Counted from the stretch's first letter, positions 1 through 10,884 are shown. The stretch is DNA of 64,000 nt from Muricea muricata (GCA_963855995.1 OY979716.1:21777321-21841320); one strand, 5' to 3'. Notes: a model not told the origin generated them from the letters alone. Program-made: numbers and translations.

Positions 1-1041
1 TTTGGCGTTCATCGCCAGTGTTTATGGTTCAATTTATATTTATACGTTGAAAAACCTGAATTATTTTAGTCGCAAACACGTCATGATTATGTAATTCACG
101 CGTAGACAAGTGTGTAGATGTATGTAACTTGTTTTTTTATATCTTAAATTAACTGTATTAGTAGTTTACAATATAGATATATTAAAGTATTTCTACAGAC
201 AGTTATCACTTGCTGCTACTACTCTTGCTAAATACGATTTCCAGCCGGTCTTCGGCGGTTTAGTTGATGCATCGCCAAACACTCCTCAACATTCTTCAAC
301 TTATTACGGGATTGTCGTTGGTGTTGTGAACAACATGTAGCAAAGCGAAAGAGGTATTAATGTTGGGCACAATTTTTTTTTATTCACAACTTCATCGCTT
401 CATTCATTCTTTATGACTTACCTTAAGTTAGAGGTTTTCTGCCGTATTCATATTGCCTGATCAACAATTGCAGTTGTTTTTAATTTTCAATTTTTTAATA
501 TTCTTTAATCTGTGAATCCATTGCAACGTCAAAACATGGGTCTTCTTAATCTAACGTACATCACCTCGGTTGCTTGTCCTTGCCCAGCCTTTTGGATTTT
601 GTACAAAACGCAGCACCCTTCTTTTAAGATTTAACCCTTTATTTGGCAAATATTTATTTCTTATATAAAAAGATATTTTTGCATAACCTTGCTTCTTTTA
701 TGCTTATTAGGCAAAAAATTGAAAAAATTCAGATTTTCTTGTTAATCAGGAGGGTGCACGATTTGTTGCAAATTTGCAACATTGCCAAGAATCGGTACAG
801 GATTATGCAATAATTTGATACAATGAAATGATGCAAATATGCAACACTGGAAACTTTTGGCACACAAATATAAGATCATTTTAAACATGGATCAAAAGGA
901 TTATAATGTAGAACATTTGAAAGAACATATACATAAAACAGGGTGAAATTTTACAGCAATTGTCCATCGATTATAGCAACAGATTGACAACTAATAAGAT
1001 AATACTATCAAAGTTCAAAGAAAGGCCACTTTTTCCTAAAA
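1..1041. other. Transposon-derived noncoding flank
   Basis: No credible open reading frame. Positions 354-525 closely resemble 7,470-7,655, the region just upstream of the second-family piggyBac fragment. Positions about 590-635 resemble 11,090-11,130, which encodes part of that same piggyBac family. This flank is therefore built from broken piggyBac pieces. A TTAACCC string at 636, the kind of start many piggyBac elements have next to their TTAA target, lies just inside it, but no matching right end was found. Confidence 0.5.
765..791. repeat. Left arm of a 27-bp inverted repeat containing a palindrome
   Basis: This 27-bp sequence matches the reverse complement of 6,781-6,807 at 26 of 27 positions. 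Its first 16 bases are the palindrome GTTGCAAATTTGCAAC. Close variants of the palindrome recur at 830-845, 6,792-6,807 and 7,134-7,149, all flanking the piggyBac transposase gene. The pair probably marks transposon ends or transposase-binding subterminal repeats; exact element ends are not resolved. Confidence 0.6.
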
Positions 1042-1446
1042 CCTAAAATAATTCAGTATTCACTATTTTCACTAAATTCTATAATGCTATGTGCAGGGAA
1101 ATCAAAATAATCAAACGGTACCCTATTTTGTACCACAACAGTTACCATGCCCTTATACAGGGCAAAACTATACAGGTGCATAGCATGGGATTTAGTGAAA
1201 ATAGTGAATGAAAATGTATTTACTGCATGTAGCATATAAGTTTGTCCCTAAAATAATTCAGTATTCACTATTTTTACTAAATTCCATAATGCTATGTGCT
1301 GCGAAATCAAAATAATGAAACGATACCCTATTTTGTACCACAACAGTTACCATGCACTTATACAGGGCAAAACTATACAGGTGCATAGCATGGGATTTAG
1401 TGAAAATAGTGAATAAAAATGTATTTACTGCACGTACCATATAAGT
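1042..1446. repeat. Two tandem 205-bp units, each with inverted ends
   Basis: The unit starting at 1,042 is repeated from 1,247 (period 205 bp) with few differences. Within each unit the beginning (TATTCACTATTTTCACTAAA) and the end (TTTAGTGAAAATAGTGAAT) are inverted repeats, and the inner GCATAG/CTATGC strings pair too. Each unit could therefore fold into a hairpin. The pair lies just downstream of the piggyBac stop codon and looks like a tandemly duplicated MITE. ORFs across it are by-products. Confidence 0.75.
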
Positions 1447-1452
1447 TCACAG

Positions 1453-2588
1453 TTATTTCATGTGGAACTCCTTGAAGCAATTTCTACCATTCCTGAGACA
1501 TAAACAGACTTTACATTTGCTGCAGAAAACTTGGGAATAACCATTTTCGCAGTGACGACAGCGTCCTCTGTTCGACTGATGCTCAGGCCAATGTCCTATT
1601 TGATCAAAGCGAGAGTTCCCTTCGGGCATAGGGACGGTGGGTTTCTTACCACATTTGGCTGGGGTTTCAGTGTCACAGCTCTTCCTCTTGGTAGGCCTTC
1701 CAGGTTTACTGGGCGTGGCTTCAGGCTGAACTTTGTTTGCCGAAACTAAGCCATCTGCAATTGCAGTGCTGAATTTCAGCAAAGAAAGCTGCTGCCTCTT
1801 TGGGACTGCTAATTTATCACAGTGACAATGATACAATAACCAAGCGTTGAGCTTGGCAATGTCAACACAGTGCCAAAATATCTTCTGATACCACCTTCGG
1901 GTCTTGACGGTAATCCTATACAATGAAATCAGCATATCAGCTTTGTCGACTCCTCCCATTCCATTGTAGGATGATATCAATTGTGGGCATTGAATTTTCT
2001 TCCTTGCTTTTTCCTTTGGACACCATCTCTCAACCGATCCCATTGGTTCAATTCCAACAAAATTAGAAGAAATGTAAACAGCATTGTTATCCTGCCACGT
2101 TGCTATGATAACTCCAGTGTTCAAATCACTTCTGTAGTCCAGAGAACCCCGTCCAGACTTCTTCAGCTCTTTGTTTGACTGCAAAGGGCAACCATGGAGG
2201 CGATTTGCACGAATAGTGCCACATGACATAATACCGTGCTTCTTTAGGTACAGAACAAGGTCCAAGGTGGTGAACCAATTATCAAAATATAGCTTGTGAT
2301 TGCCATGATGTGGTAGGGTTGAACACACTTTGGCAACAGCTTGCGCACACTTTTGCAGATCTTTCGCATCTTCTGGAACATCAGTACTTGAATTTTTACC
2401 CACATAAATATAAAAATCATACATCAACCCCGATCTTCCTGCCCTGACAATATTATTGAAGCCCCATTTCGTTGGCTTTTTTGGGTTACATTGCCGGATC
2501 TTGCTGTACTTGGTCTTTGCAGGAATGATCTGCTCATCCACACAATGGCTTTCTTCTGGAATGACTTCCAAACACTGTTTTGTCACAC
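1453..2588 (-). CDS. piggyBac transposase, exon 2 (catalytic core and C-terminal Cys-rich domain)
   Basis: This exon encodes most of a DDE_Tnp_1_7 (piggyBac) transposase, the enzyme that cuts and pastes the element at TTAA sites. Visible landmarks are VDEQIIPAKTK (first catalytic Asp), YFDNWFTTLD (second) and YNGMGGVDKADM (third), in family order and spacing. The C-terminus holds a Cys/His cluster (CRHC, CSKC, CLC, NC, FH) like the piggyBac zinc-binding end-recognition domain. The acceptor TTTAG precedes position 2,588 and the reading frame continues that of exon 1 exactly. Exons 1 and 2 total 1,596 bp, or 531 residues, close to the family's usual length. The catalytic part appears intact, so this copy may be young. 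Confidence 0.9.
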
Positions 2589-2815
2589 CTAAACAAAAAC
2601 AATATATCTTAGCAAGGTAACACAAGATATACTACAGTCATATTTACCTGTAACAAAAGATATACTACAGTCATTCTTACCTGTAACACAAGATATACTA
2701 CAGTCATACTTACCTGCACCACATTTACTCATGTTAACTTTTTATGTGTGCTAAAAAATGTGTATAGTGTAAATACCCAGTGAATAATTTTATGAACTGT
2801 TTGAGTTATAATTAC
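2589..2815 (-). other. 227-bp intron in the piggyBac gene
   Basis: It is bounded on the minus strand by GAAG|GTAATT and TTTAG|GTGTGA. Joining the two sides restores the expected piggyBac reading frame and motif order. It contains the 33-bp repeats at 2,617-2,715. Confidence 0.8.
2617..2715 (-). repeat. Three 33-bp tandem repeats carrying splice-like ends, inside the intron
   Basis: There are three near-identical 33-bp units (2,617-2,649, 2,650-2,682, 2,683-2,715). Read on the minus strand, each starts with AGGTAAG or AGGTAAA (a donor consensus), and the junction between units reads TTACAG|GTAA (an acceptor abutting a donor). The array therefore presents several consecutive potential donor and acceptor sites within the intron. 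Confidence 0.8.
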
Positions 2816-3275
2816 CTTCAATAATAGGTTTAATCTTGAATAGCTTGTCACCTTCAGCTTGATCATAAGTTGTGGTGTCCACAAAATGAAGAAACCGTCT
2901 CAGTTTCTCGAAACGCTTCAGTGGCATGACATCAGCTATTGCTGGGTATCTCATCTGGGTTGACCAATACAAAGTATATGATGGCAGATGTACTATTCCC
3001 ATCTTCATATTCATTCCAATGAATTGTTCCACTTCATTTTTGTTAGTGTTCACTGATTGACCAGTTTTTTGAACACTGTATAAATTGGTGTGCTCAACAA
3101 CCCGGTCTCTTAGCTCATCTAACCAAAACTGTTTAAAGTATGCAAGTGGAGTCATATTATCTGGTATGTCTTCTTGCTGGTTATCAAATGCTGCTGGTGT
3201 GTGTGGGATATCCCGTTTTCTCCACCTGAAAACATGTTCTTCAGTTGCAGCATCTTCCGCACTTGAGTTATCCAT
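2816..3275 (-). CDS. piggyBac transposase, exon 1 (N-terminal part)
   Basis: The exon encodes the N-terminal half of the DDE_Tnp_1_7 domain: FWLDELRDRVVEHTN, then EVEQFIGMNMKMGIVHLPS, YWSTQMRY and MPLKRFEKLRRFLHFVD, all typical piggyBac signatures. It ends in a GAAG|GTAATT donor, phase 1, joining exon 2 as IIE-GVTKQ. An ATG at 3,275 gives a clean start. A second frame upstream (3,276-3,427) encodes a very acidic Asp/Ser-rich stretch of the sort found at piggyBac N-termini. That suggests a small indel near 3,280-3,295 has cut off a longer native N-terminus, unless initiation at 3,275 is normal. Confidence 0.85.
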
Positions 3276-3427
3276 GGAATTCTCACTACCTTCATATCAC
3301 TACTATCACCAGCCACAGTGCCAGGTATCTCATCATCATCCCCATCACTTGGTATGTATTCATCATTGTCTTCATCTGAGCTTACGTCGGAGAAGTCAGA
3401 TTGATCTCCATCAAGAATTAACAGCAA
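3276..3427 (-). pseudogene. Out-of-frame acidic N-terminal extension of the piggyBac transposase
   Basis: The minus-strand frame reads a run rich in Asp, Glu and Ser (DVSSDEDNDEYIPSDGDDDE) ending just where the main exon begins in another frame. Acidic N-termini are common in piggyBac proteins. It is probably the original N-terminus, displaced by a frameshift. Confidence 0.45.
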
Positions 3428-3592
3428 GGCATCATCTCAACCAAGATGTTTTGGTCTGTCCGCCATTGATTTTCTTTATAAAATAAGTAATTTTTCCTCA
3501 TTAATTCATGTTCATACTATGCAATTAGAATGATTTTTATATAAAACACTATACTGCTGATACACACCAAAATAATATGCTGAAATTCTCCA

Positions 3593-6500
3593 CGCTTGGC
3601 ATAAAATGTAGCGAATTCGGCCAACTCGAGCGTAACAATTTTTTTTTGACGGCGCGCGTATTTTTAGGAAGAATGGTGCCTAAATTATTTCTTAAAAAAT
3701 GCGTCATTTTAATACCGTTATGGGGCACTGCAGGTTATCTTTAGATAAATATAAACAATTGTGATCAACAGAGTGAGACGAGTGGATCAAAATGATACCA
3801 AGGTTGCCATAGCTACACGTATTGTTTTGCAGCGGTTGAGCATTCTTTGAGGACTATATCTTGAGAATCGCGCGTCGAAGTAGAAGACATGAAAATTGCC
3901 GAAATTTGGCTTCAAATAACTTTTGTATTTTAATCAATTCGTACAGAATTTTTTCATCGTAACAAGCCTGTGGCTTTTATCTAAAAACGTATGTTTTTAT
4001 TTTTTCGGATTTGGCATTTAAACGGCGACAAAGCGCTTTGAAATAAGAGCGCCGCACGCGAGTGTTGTTAAATGGCCTTTAAAGATTACAACATGCTGGC
4101 GTTATAAAGGACGAGGAAAAAGGTGGAATTATCGACCAGACAAGCGAAATGACTACATAATAGTTAGTGATCTATTTTCAGTACTTTATAGGATGATCGG
4201 GCAGTTGTTTATCTCCTCGAGCTGGCTATATTTATATTAATATTTGTAAACAATACTAGTATCTGTTCATTCAAAAGAATGTATACATGCTGACATATGT
4301 CACTAGATGACGCTGTACTTTTTCATAGTGAGATTAGGATTTTACATCCTCTTTTTTGTTTTATCTAGCCGCTAAATATTTCCAGGGTAATAAACTGTTA
4401 TTGTGGTCTATAAAAGATCATAAAATCTTCTTGCTTTTGTTTAGAATTAGAATAATTTTTATTGAGTATATTGCATAGTTCATGATAAATGTAAAAATCC
4501 AAGGTTTAGGTGTAATTATGTCTGCTGATTGCATAAATACAATGTTTATACCTCTTGACTAACTGTTTTTTAATGTTTTCACTGAGTAAGTAGTGACAAC
4601 TAAAGTTTTTAATGCAGTTATAACAACATACTTACAAAGTACAGCTTTGACAGCCTGGTGTCAGGGCAATGTGACATGCCTTGTGCAATTCAAAATACTT
4701 AATGCCATGTAATGAAGTGCTTTTGATTAAAAAATCATGTCTTTCGTATATACTAAAAATACAAGGAATTGTTGTCAGACTACGGTCATGCATATCATAC
4801 TCATTATAGTGTCAAGCTAGACAAATAGGCAAATATGTTGTTTTAGTGTACTGTAGTTGAGTTTGCCTGATTGCCTTCCCCAATTTAACATAACTGACTG
4901 ATCATGGATTACAAGTTCATAAAATAAGAGTATGTCACTTCCTGCTCCAGCAAAAAAATGCATTCTTGGTGTCACAACTGAATTTCTCACTGATTAGCCT
5001 GAAGCAGAATAAACATGCTCTTCTTAAGGTTGTCATACTAATTATGAATTACTGTTACCTATTTTAGAAAATATTTGCCACATCTTGCTCTAATGTGCCC
5101 CTAATGCTAAACTACATTTAAGAACAAATTGGCAAACATTGGCAAACAACACATATACTGACTGACAAAAGAAAGATATTTACCAAACTTACTAGTCATT
5201 AATCTTATGTCCAATATCATTCGTTACCTCACCAAGCAGAAATCACTAGAGTAGGTTTGGTTAAGAACAAAAATAGGTTCTTTTTGTCAATGATTTAGTG
5301 TCCAAGCTATAAATTGTGCTCAAAATGCACGTGACTTTATTTCAATATTTGGAATGATAGAAGCTGTCACCTTCTCACTGTCCGACAACAGATGAGGTAA
5401 GGGCCTGCACCCAATTTTTCTGTTTTACTGTACATGTGTGTCAAATTTATTTAGGAAATTCTATTCCAAGATGATGCTTGTGCACAGTAGCCAGAGATAT
5501 ATCTGACTAACCTTTTAGTTTTGCAACCAATATGTATAAGCAATATTTGAGTAATAGTTGCAAGACGACACCGTGTCCAGGACCATCTCCATACAACTTT
5601 AGCTGTGTAGAATTAGACTTGGTGAAGTAACAAAATGTATTTTGAGTACACATTTTCCTCTAATTACTGACCAAACATCATTAGTTTATCACTTGATAGG
5701 TAAGAGGTCAGGAAATTGTTCAAGTGGTGATTTTTTCTTGTATTTACCCAAATGGGCATTGTGACCACTGCCATGATTTCACATTTGATACCATAAAAGT
5801 ATTTGATGATGTAATAACAGGACTAAAATATTAAAATGGTGTAGGAACTAATTTGCATCAAATATGAAAACATAACACAATGTGTTTTTGTAAAAAGTCA
5901 TAAAAGAAGATTTTGGTATAATAAACTCAATTTATTCATTTATTAAATAGTGACAGCAACAATTCAACTCTAGTTTGTACATATTCACTCATCAATAAAT
6001 AAGCAAAACATTATCCAATATAAATAAAACACTGATACATCTACACAGTGACAGATCTTGAGCTTTATAAATGTAATATGCTAACCTGCATGGCCTAATT
6101 ATAGCAATAAACAAATTTTTAAAAATTCTTTTTAGAAGCAAGGCAAATAATGTAACAACAAGAAAGTCAAACCTGGCCAATAAGTTCATATACAAGCTAA
6201 ACTAATAATAAAATATTAAAGCACTTGAGATACATCAAGTGAATGGAGTGATCAAGTATCTTGATAAAGCCTAGTATCTAATTTTCCTTTTCCACATTTA
6301 AATCAGTTGAAGAAAGTATCCTCAGTTGCCAGCATATGAGTAATCTTTTCCTCTGAAACAAGTAATTTTTATGCCCCTTATATGCTTTTTTCAAACCAGT
6401 GAGTCCGTGACAAGTTCCATTTAAAATACGATGTCCAATAAATTTATATTAATTCCTTTACGAGACAAATAAGCCATTCATCCTTCCAATGTATTAAGAA

Positions 6501-6717
6501 CAGTACGACTCACAATGTGCAAACAAAATTCACACATGCTTGAATAGTTTCGAGAAAAAGTTGGGGTGCAATCTAACAAAAATTTTTAATCGCGAAAACA
6601 TTCTTTTTTCCACTCATTAAATGCGCCATATTGAATTTTCCTACACTGTTGCGGACAACCGCTGAATCAAATGAATGACGAACTTGGCCGATTTCGCATC
6701 ACTTTATGCCAAGCGTG
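3593..6717. mobile_element. Putative 3.1-kb noncoding element with ~36-bp inverted ends
   Basis: The left end (CGCTTGGCATAAAATGTAGC at 3,593 onward, continuing to CGGCC) is an imperfect inverted match to 6,682-6,717 (GGCCGATTTCGC to AAGCG). The interior is AT-rich and I see no gene in it: the longest reading frames are short and unremarkable. It may be a non-autonomous transposon nested beside the piggyBac, or the 5' noncoding part of a larger composite element. Confidence 0.4.
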
Positions 6718-6780
6718 CTCAGATCTACAAGTAACAATCTAGAGTAATTTGACCCAAACTATATGTGCTTTCATGACCAT

Positions 6781-6807
6781 TTCTTGGCAATGTTGCAAAT
6801 ATGCAAC
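6781..6807. repeat. Right arm of the 27-bp inverted repeat
   Basis: This is the reverse-complement partner of 765-791, with one mismatch. Together they bracket about 6 kb that includes the spliced piggyBac transposase. A further palindrome copy lies outside it at 7,134-7,149. Confidence 0.6.
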
Positions 6808-7187
6808 AATCAACTTTGATGCTTTTATTTACAGAACTGAGAATGAGAAAAACTATAGGGAATATATCAACGGATTTTTCACTCAATTCCAAACACAAAT
6901 TACATAAAAACTATACAGGCATTACGAATATGAATTCTAAAACTATTACCACTGTTAGACCCCATAAACGTACCTTAAATATCCAATGTTTAGCGTTGAA
7001 AATTTCCGAACATTTAGCCTTTGTAAACCGCCATGATGCTTCAATCCGTTCAGTGGAATGTGAAGCACAAGGGATCATGGGTAGATATGGAATTAGTTAC
7101 CAGGACAACAAGAAATCAGCTGATTATGTAATCGTTGCAAATTTGCAACAGCGTCGAGTAAGGAACTCCCCTACCTTCCTCAACTTA
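6808..7187. other. Intergenic stretch with an outer copy of the palindrome
   Basis: A 133-codon plus-strand reading frame occupies most of it but shows no recognisable motif, and I do not call it. The palindrome GTTGCAAATTTGCAAC recurs at 7,134-7,149, about 10 bp before the second-family piggyBac fragment resumes. Confidence 0.4.
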
Positions 7188-7520
7188 TTACTTGGAGTCT
7201 GATGGGAAGGGGCAACAAGTAAAAAAAAAACCAGAAAGAGGCTTAGAACGTTCCCGAGTCTGAGTCTTCCTCACCCACAAAGCATGGTAAATGGTTTTAA
7301 TGTTCCAATACTTATTGGAGTGCCTACTCACCTTTACAAGCCCAAAGTAGATTACAAGAGCCATGTACTCTTCTATTTCCCTATTAGTGGTCTTTGTCCA
7401 GAACTCGTCCCCATCTACATGTGCCCTAGTGTACCCTCTTGTCCCAACTTTCATTAGTGCATAAGTATTAATGTTGGTCACAATAGCACTAACCATCCAG
7501 TGTGCAATTTTCTTATTCAC
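7188..7520 (-). pseudogene. Second-family piggyBac transposase, N-terminal fragment
   Basis: The translation contains VDGDEFWTKTTNREIEEYMA, a VIYFGLVKVSRHSNKYWN block and TRERSKPLSGFFFTCCPF, the N-terminal part of a DDE_Tnp_1_7 domain. It is nearly the same protein as the fragment at 11,125-11,451. The coding sequence stops abruptly at about 7,160. A stretch resembling the next part of the same protein appears far away at 590-635, so the intervening ~6.5 kb may be an insertion into this older element. Confidence 0.75.
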
Positions 7521-8139
7521 AACTTCATCGCTTCATTCAGTTTTTATGACCTACCTTAAATTAGAGGTTTTCTGCCGTATTCAGATTGCCTGATCAACAA
7601 TCGCAGTTGTTTTTAATTTTCGATTTTTTGATATTCTTTAATTTCCATTATTTCTTCCCCCCCCCCCGTTTATTTTTATTTTTTGCCTTCCTGAAGTCAA
7701 CTATAGAATAGATGCTTGATCTTAACAAAACTCTTCTGTCCTTTCGGAAGAGAAGAATTGCGTTTATAACCTTTTTTCGTCCTTCCGTTATTAAGTCGAA
7801 TAATCGTTGCTACGTTTTTATTAATAACGGTTTATAGCTATGTTGCGTTTTGACATCCTTGTTTATACATTCCCAGGCCATCCGTGTGAGACAGGTGCGC
7901 GTGCATGTTGACTGGAAATACGTGTAAAACCAGTTTGACTGGTTTGGGCTATTGTTTTGAGAGGAAAGACGTGATATTGTTTGACTTTTAACGATAAAAA
8001 TCATACAGTTAATTTTTAAGACAAACTTGTGCCATTTTTGTGAAAGTATATACTGATTTTTTATTTTTTTTTAACGTTACGACTGTGCAATGAGTATAAA
8101 GTATGAAAAAATTATAGAAATGATTATAAAAAGTTAAAA
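7521..8139. other. Noncoding stretch, shared repeats
   Basis: 7,521-7,655 repeats 400-525. From 7,867 the sequence is repeated almost base for base from 12,947 onward, so the downstream flank of the zinc-module gene was duplicated with it. No gene seen. Confidence 0.6.
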
Positions 8140-8153
8140 CTACATGAAAATGT

Positions 8154-8646
8154 TTATATTTTTTTCCAAATACAACCGCAATATCCACATTCCAGTATAT
8201 AGTTCGAGTTTGTTGGAAGAATCGACGTTGCCTGAACTACGTTGACGCATTGGCGATGTATTGTTGTTCTGCAACATTGGGTTTTTGCCAGTGCTTCGTT
8301 GTTTTTTTCTTTTCGCCGCCCAGTGTTCAAAACAGCTGCCGTGGACTGTTTGGTTGCAGCAAGGTGTTGCGAAGGTCCGTGGTTCTTTATCTTCAATTGT
8401 TTCCAAACAAAAATAACACTCTGCGCTCTCCGTTACATTCTTGAGCGTCTTGCCAATCGCGTTCGTCTAAGGTCATCTCTTTGGTTATAATTTCATCGTA
8501 CTGGAACTGTTCTTCGATAAGCTTTAACTCCGCCGCAGTAAGCTCTGGCACTTCGTCTTCAACTCTTTTAACTTTTATCGTGGTAACGTCTACTTCTTCA
8601 TTGCTTTCGTAGTCAGGAATTTTCCACTTGCGTTTAACCCTCGCCA
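8154..8646 (-). pseudogene. Double zinc-module (RING-like) protein, copy 1, internally deleted
   Basis: An ATG at 8,646 opens MARVKRKWKIPDYESNE, followed by an acidic helix-rich region. A frame change then leads to a zinc-binding pattern: C-x2-C, about 14 residues, then CC-x4-H-x3-CF-x2-W. A second frame change follows, then a second pattern: CC-x4-H-x2-C and finally CGYC-x-C near the C-terminus. Compared with copy 2 (13,228-13,678), about 92 bp between the two modules is missing, which removes the last Cys pair of module 1 and the first of module 2. Such treble-clef proteins often act as ubiquitin ligases or DNA/RNA adaptors, but no function can be assigned. The surroundings (hAT, piggyBac, SGNH hydrolase) suggest it travelled as transposon cargo. 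Confidence 0.55.
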
Positions 8647-8710
8647 TCTCTGTATCATTTAAATTAAGCGCAGTAGGCGCCTTTCTTATATAGACAATAG
8701 CTCCTCCCAC

Positions 8711-9480
8711 TCGGATAACTCAAGTTTTGACAGCTACAGTATACGCCGAGGTCTGCTTTTTGATTAGCCAATCATATTGCTTGACCTCTTGACCTTGAAT
8801 AATTACCGGATAACCTACTAATTACATTAAATAAATTATATAATTACATAAATTGTCATAATTAACCGTTGATCATACATAAATTAGTCTAACAGGCTCA
8901 GATAAGCAAGTGGGAAGGGGGGGTCCAGGGGGGGGCACAGCCCCCGCCTGCGCTTATCACCTATATTTCTTTCTTTAAATTTTGTACTAAGGTGCTAAAC
9001 GTGTTCTGAATATTATCCGAAGATATCGATATCTTTGGCTGTTCGGTAAACAATACTGTGCGACAAAATAACCAGACAAAATACACGATCATAATTCAAG
9101 TAATAGCTAGACTATATTACACAACACAAACATGACATGTAAAATATGAAACCCGTAATTGTTGAAAGAGTGCAGACAATGTAAAGAAATTTATTATTAA
9201 ACACGATCTTAATATCGCAAACCATTAACTAATCAGAGCACAGCTAAAGCGTTACAAAACGCAGTCGCTCGACCAATCAGAGCACGGTTATAGCGTACGT
9301 AACATCAGAGCATGGCTATAGCGTACGTAACGCTGTTCGTAGTGAAGCGCTTAAATAAAATTACTGAAACAAAATCACTACCACCACAATGTCTCAGACA
9401 GTAAAAGTTATTTATTACTTTCTCTCCAATAAGCAAGATATCCTAAAATACAATTCATTTCACGGTCTTTCTTATTGCTG
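8711..9480. other. Noncoding stretch with short direct repeats
   Basis: No gene seen. 9,243-9,330 holds about three imperfect 28-bp repeats of the type ATCAGAGCATGGCTATAGCG. A G-rich then C-rich stretch at 8,910-8,947 (GGGGGGG, then GGGGGGGG, then CAGCCCCC) can form a short hairpin. Confidence 0.5.
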
Positions 9481-9486
9481 TGCAGT

Positions 9487-9926
9487 TGTCACAAAGTATA
9501 AAAAGCGATTTCAGGCTTTCTCTCTAAGTGCCTTAAATGCTCGAGAGCGTCTTTATGACAGCTAAGTTTTAACACCCTTGTTGCTTCGATGAATTCGTCC
9601 CAAACCGATCGATTTTCGTTCAGTAATGCGGCAGTCTTTTTTTAATATAATTCCCATTTCTCTTCTTCAGTCAGCATCAGACAGTCATGTTGTCTTTGAC
9701 TTGGGTGATGAATCTTGCAACCACAACAATTCTCTTCACAGAGTCGCTCGATTTCAGTAAAAACAGCGTTTGTATATATCACTTCGATCAGTGGAAACAA
9801 TTTCTGATATTCAACAGCGGATATTTTATCCACATCGTCGTGACCAAATCCACAATCACGAACTCGTCTTCTTCTTGCAAAGCGTCGGTTATTCATTTTT
9901 GTCTTCAAGTTTCTATTAAGCAGCAT
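9487..9926 (-). pseudogene. Cys/His-rich protein of unknown family, one in-frame stop
   Basis: The reading frame runs from a basic N-terminus (RRFARRRRVRDCGF) through DDVDKISAVEYQKLFP to a compact Cys/His cluster (LCEENCCGC, HHPSQRQHDCL) and LTEEEKWELY. It then meets a TAA at about 9,642 and continues in the same frame with TAALLNENRSVWDEFIEATR and a His/Leu-rich helix ending at a TGA near 9,487. Continuity of a sensible sequence past the stop argues for a recently broken gene of about 145 codons. The spacing C-x4-C-x-C ... H-x5-H-x-C could bind one zinc. I do not recognise the family; association with mobile DNA is inferred from context. Confidence 0.5.
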
Positions 9927-10215
9927 AGTGATCGTAGTGAGTACACATAATAAGCATCTTTAAAGTCAATAACATATAACAGTTACGTTTAACGAGGCTT
10001 ACAGTTGAAAAAGACTCCATTTTAAAATGTACATACTCAATAAATTGATTTAAACCGTTAAGTGAGAACAATTTCTGATATTCAACAGCGGATATTTTAT
10101 CCACATCGTCGTGACAAAATCCACAATCACGAACTCGTCTTCTTCTTGCAAAGCGTCGGCTATTCATTTTTGTCTTCGAGTTTCTATTAATCAGCATAGT
10201 GATCTTAGTGAGTAC
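9795..10215 (-). repeat. Local duplication of the Cys/His gene's N-terminal part
   Basis: About 150 bp (9,795-9,943) is repeated at 10,067-10,215, period 272 bp. Both encode RFARRRRVRDCGF followed by DDVDKISAVEYQKLF on the minus strand. The second copy diverges right after that and has no Cys/His cluster, so it is a truncated duplicate. Confidence 0.75.
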
Positions 10216-10261
10216 AACGCGACTGTAAACTTAAATAGTCCAAACGTATCCGTAACGTATA

Positions 10262-10880
10262 TTAACCAACCATCGTAACCCTGCCCACGACAGTCGTCAA
10301 TCGGTAACCCACGAAGAAAATCCTGGATGGTGTTGGCAATTGCTTCTCCAGACAAACCATTTTTATAAGGAGCAAAACTAAGAAACTCTTCCCCAATCTG
10401 ATGCTCTCTGTCGACAAACCGAACAACGAGACTGAGGTGTTCCACATTTGCACAATCTGCATCTTCGTCAGCAAGAACAGAGAAAAACTTTGCTTCACGA
10501 GTCTCGTCTGTGAGTTTGTTTGTAATTAATTCGCCACAGATGTCAATAATCGCGTTTTGCGTCGTCTTGGACTTGTAAGTTACATTTCTGGGGGTGCTTT
10601 TGAAGTATTCTTCCAAGGACCGACCAGCACCGGTTATACCGTACTTCAAAACTTCTATAAAATTGCCAGGTTTGACGTCATCTGACAAGTAATGCGTCAT
10701 CTCGCTTGCCTCGTAATGCAATATTTTATCTTCCACAAAGAAAAATTGCTCCAATTCTGACTTTTCCGAGTGATCACGGAATCTTGCCGTTGCTACATTC
10801 CCATTATTCAGTGGCAACTTCAACAACCTCTGCAGTTTAGATATGTTGTGCATGATTGTACTTTCGGCTTCAAACAACAC
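10262..10880 (-). pseudogene. hAT-superfamily transposase core (DUF4371-like), truncated
   Basis: The translation runs FVEDKILHYEASEMTHYLSD, PGNFIEVLKYGI, a TQNAIIDICGELIT block, EAKFFSVLADEDADCANVEH, LSLVVRFVDREHQIGEEFLS and LPIDDCRGQGYDGW. This is the RNase H-like core order of ZMYM-type/DUF4371 hAT transposases, including the D of LADE and the CRGQGYDG signature. It lacks the N-terminal zinc finger and everything after CRGQGYDG. At its 5' side it is fused to the piggyBac fragment; at its 3' side it abuts the duplicated Cys/His gene. It is a dead internal fragment. Confidence 0.8.
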
Positions 10881-10884
10881 GCAA

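Noticed and set aside
1053-1440. Two similar 60-codon minus-strand ORFs as a duplicated small gene
   Set aside because: They are translations of the two 205-bp hairpin repeat units; the similarity comes from the DNA repeat.
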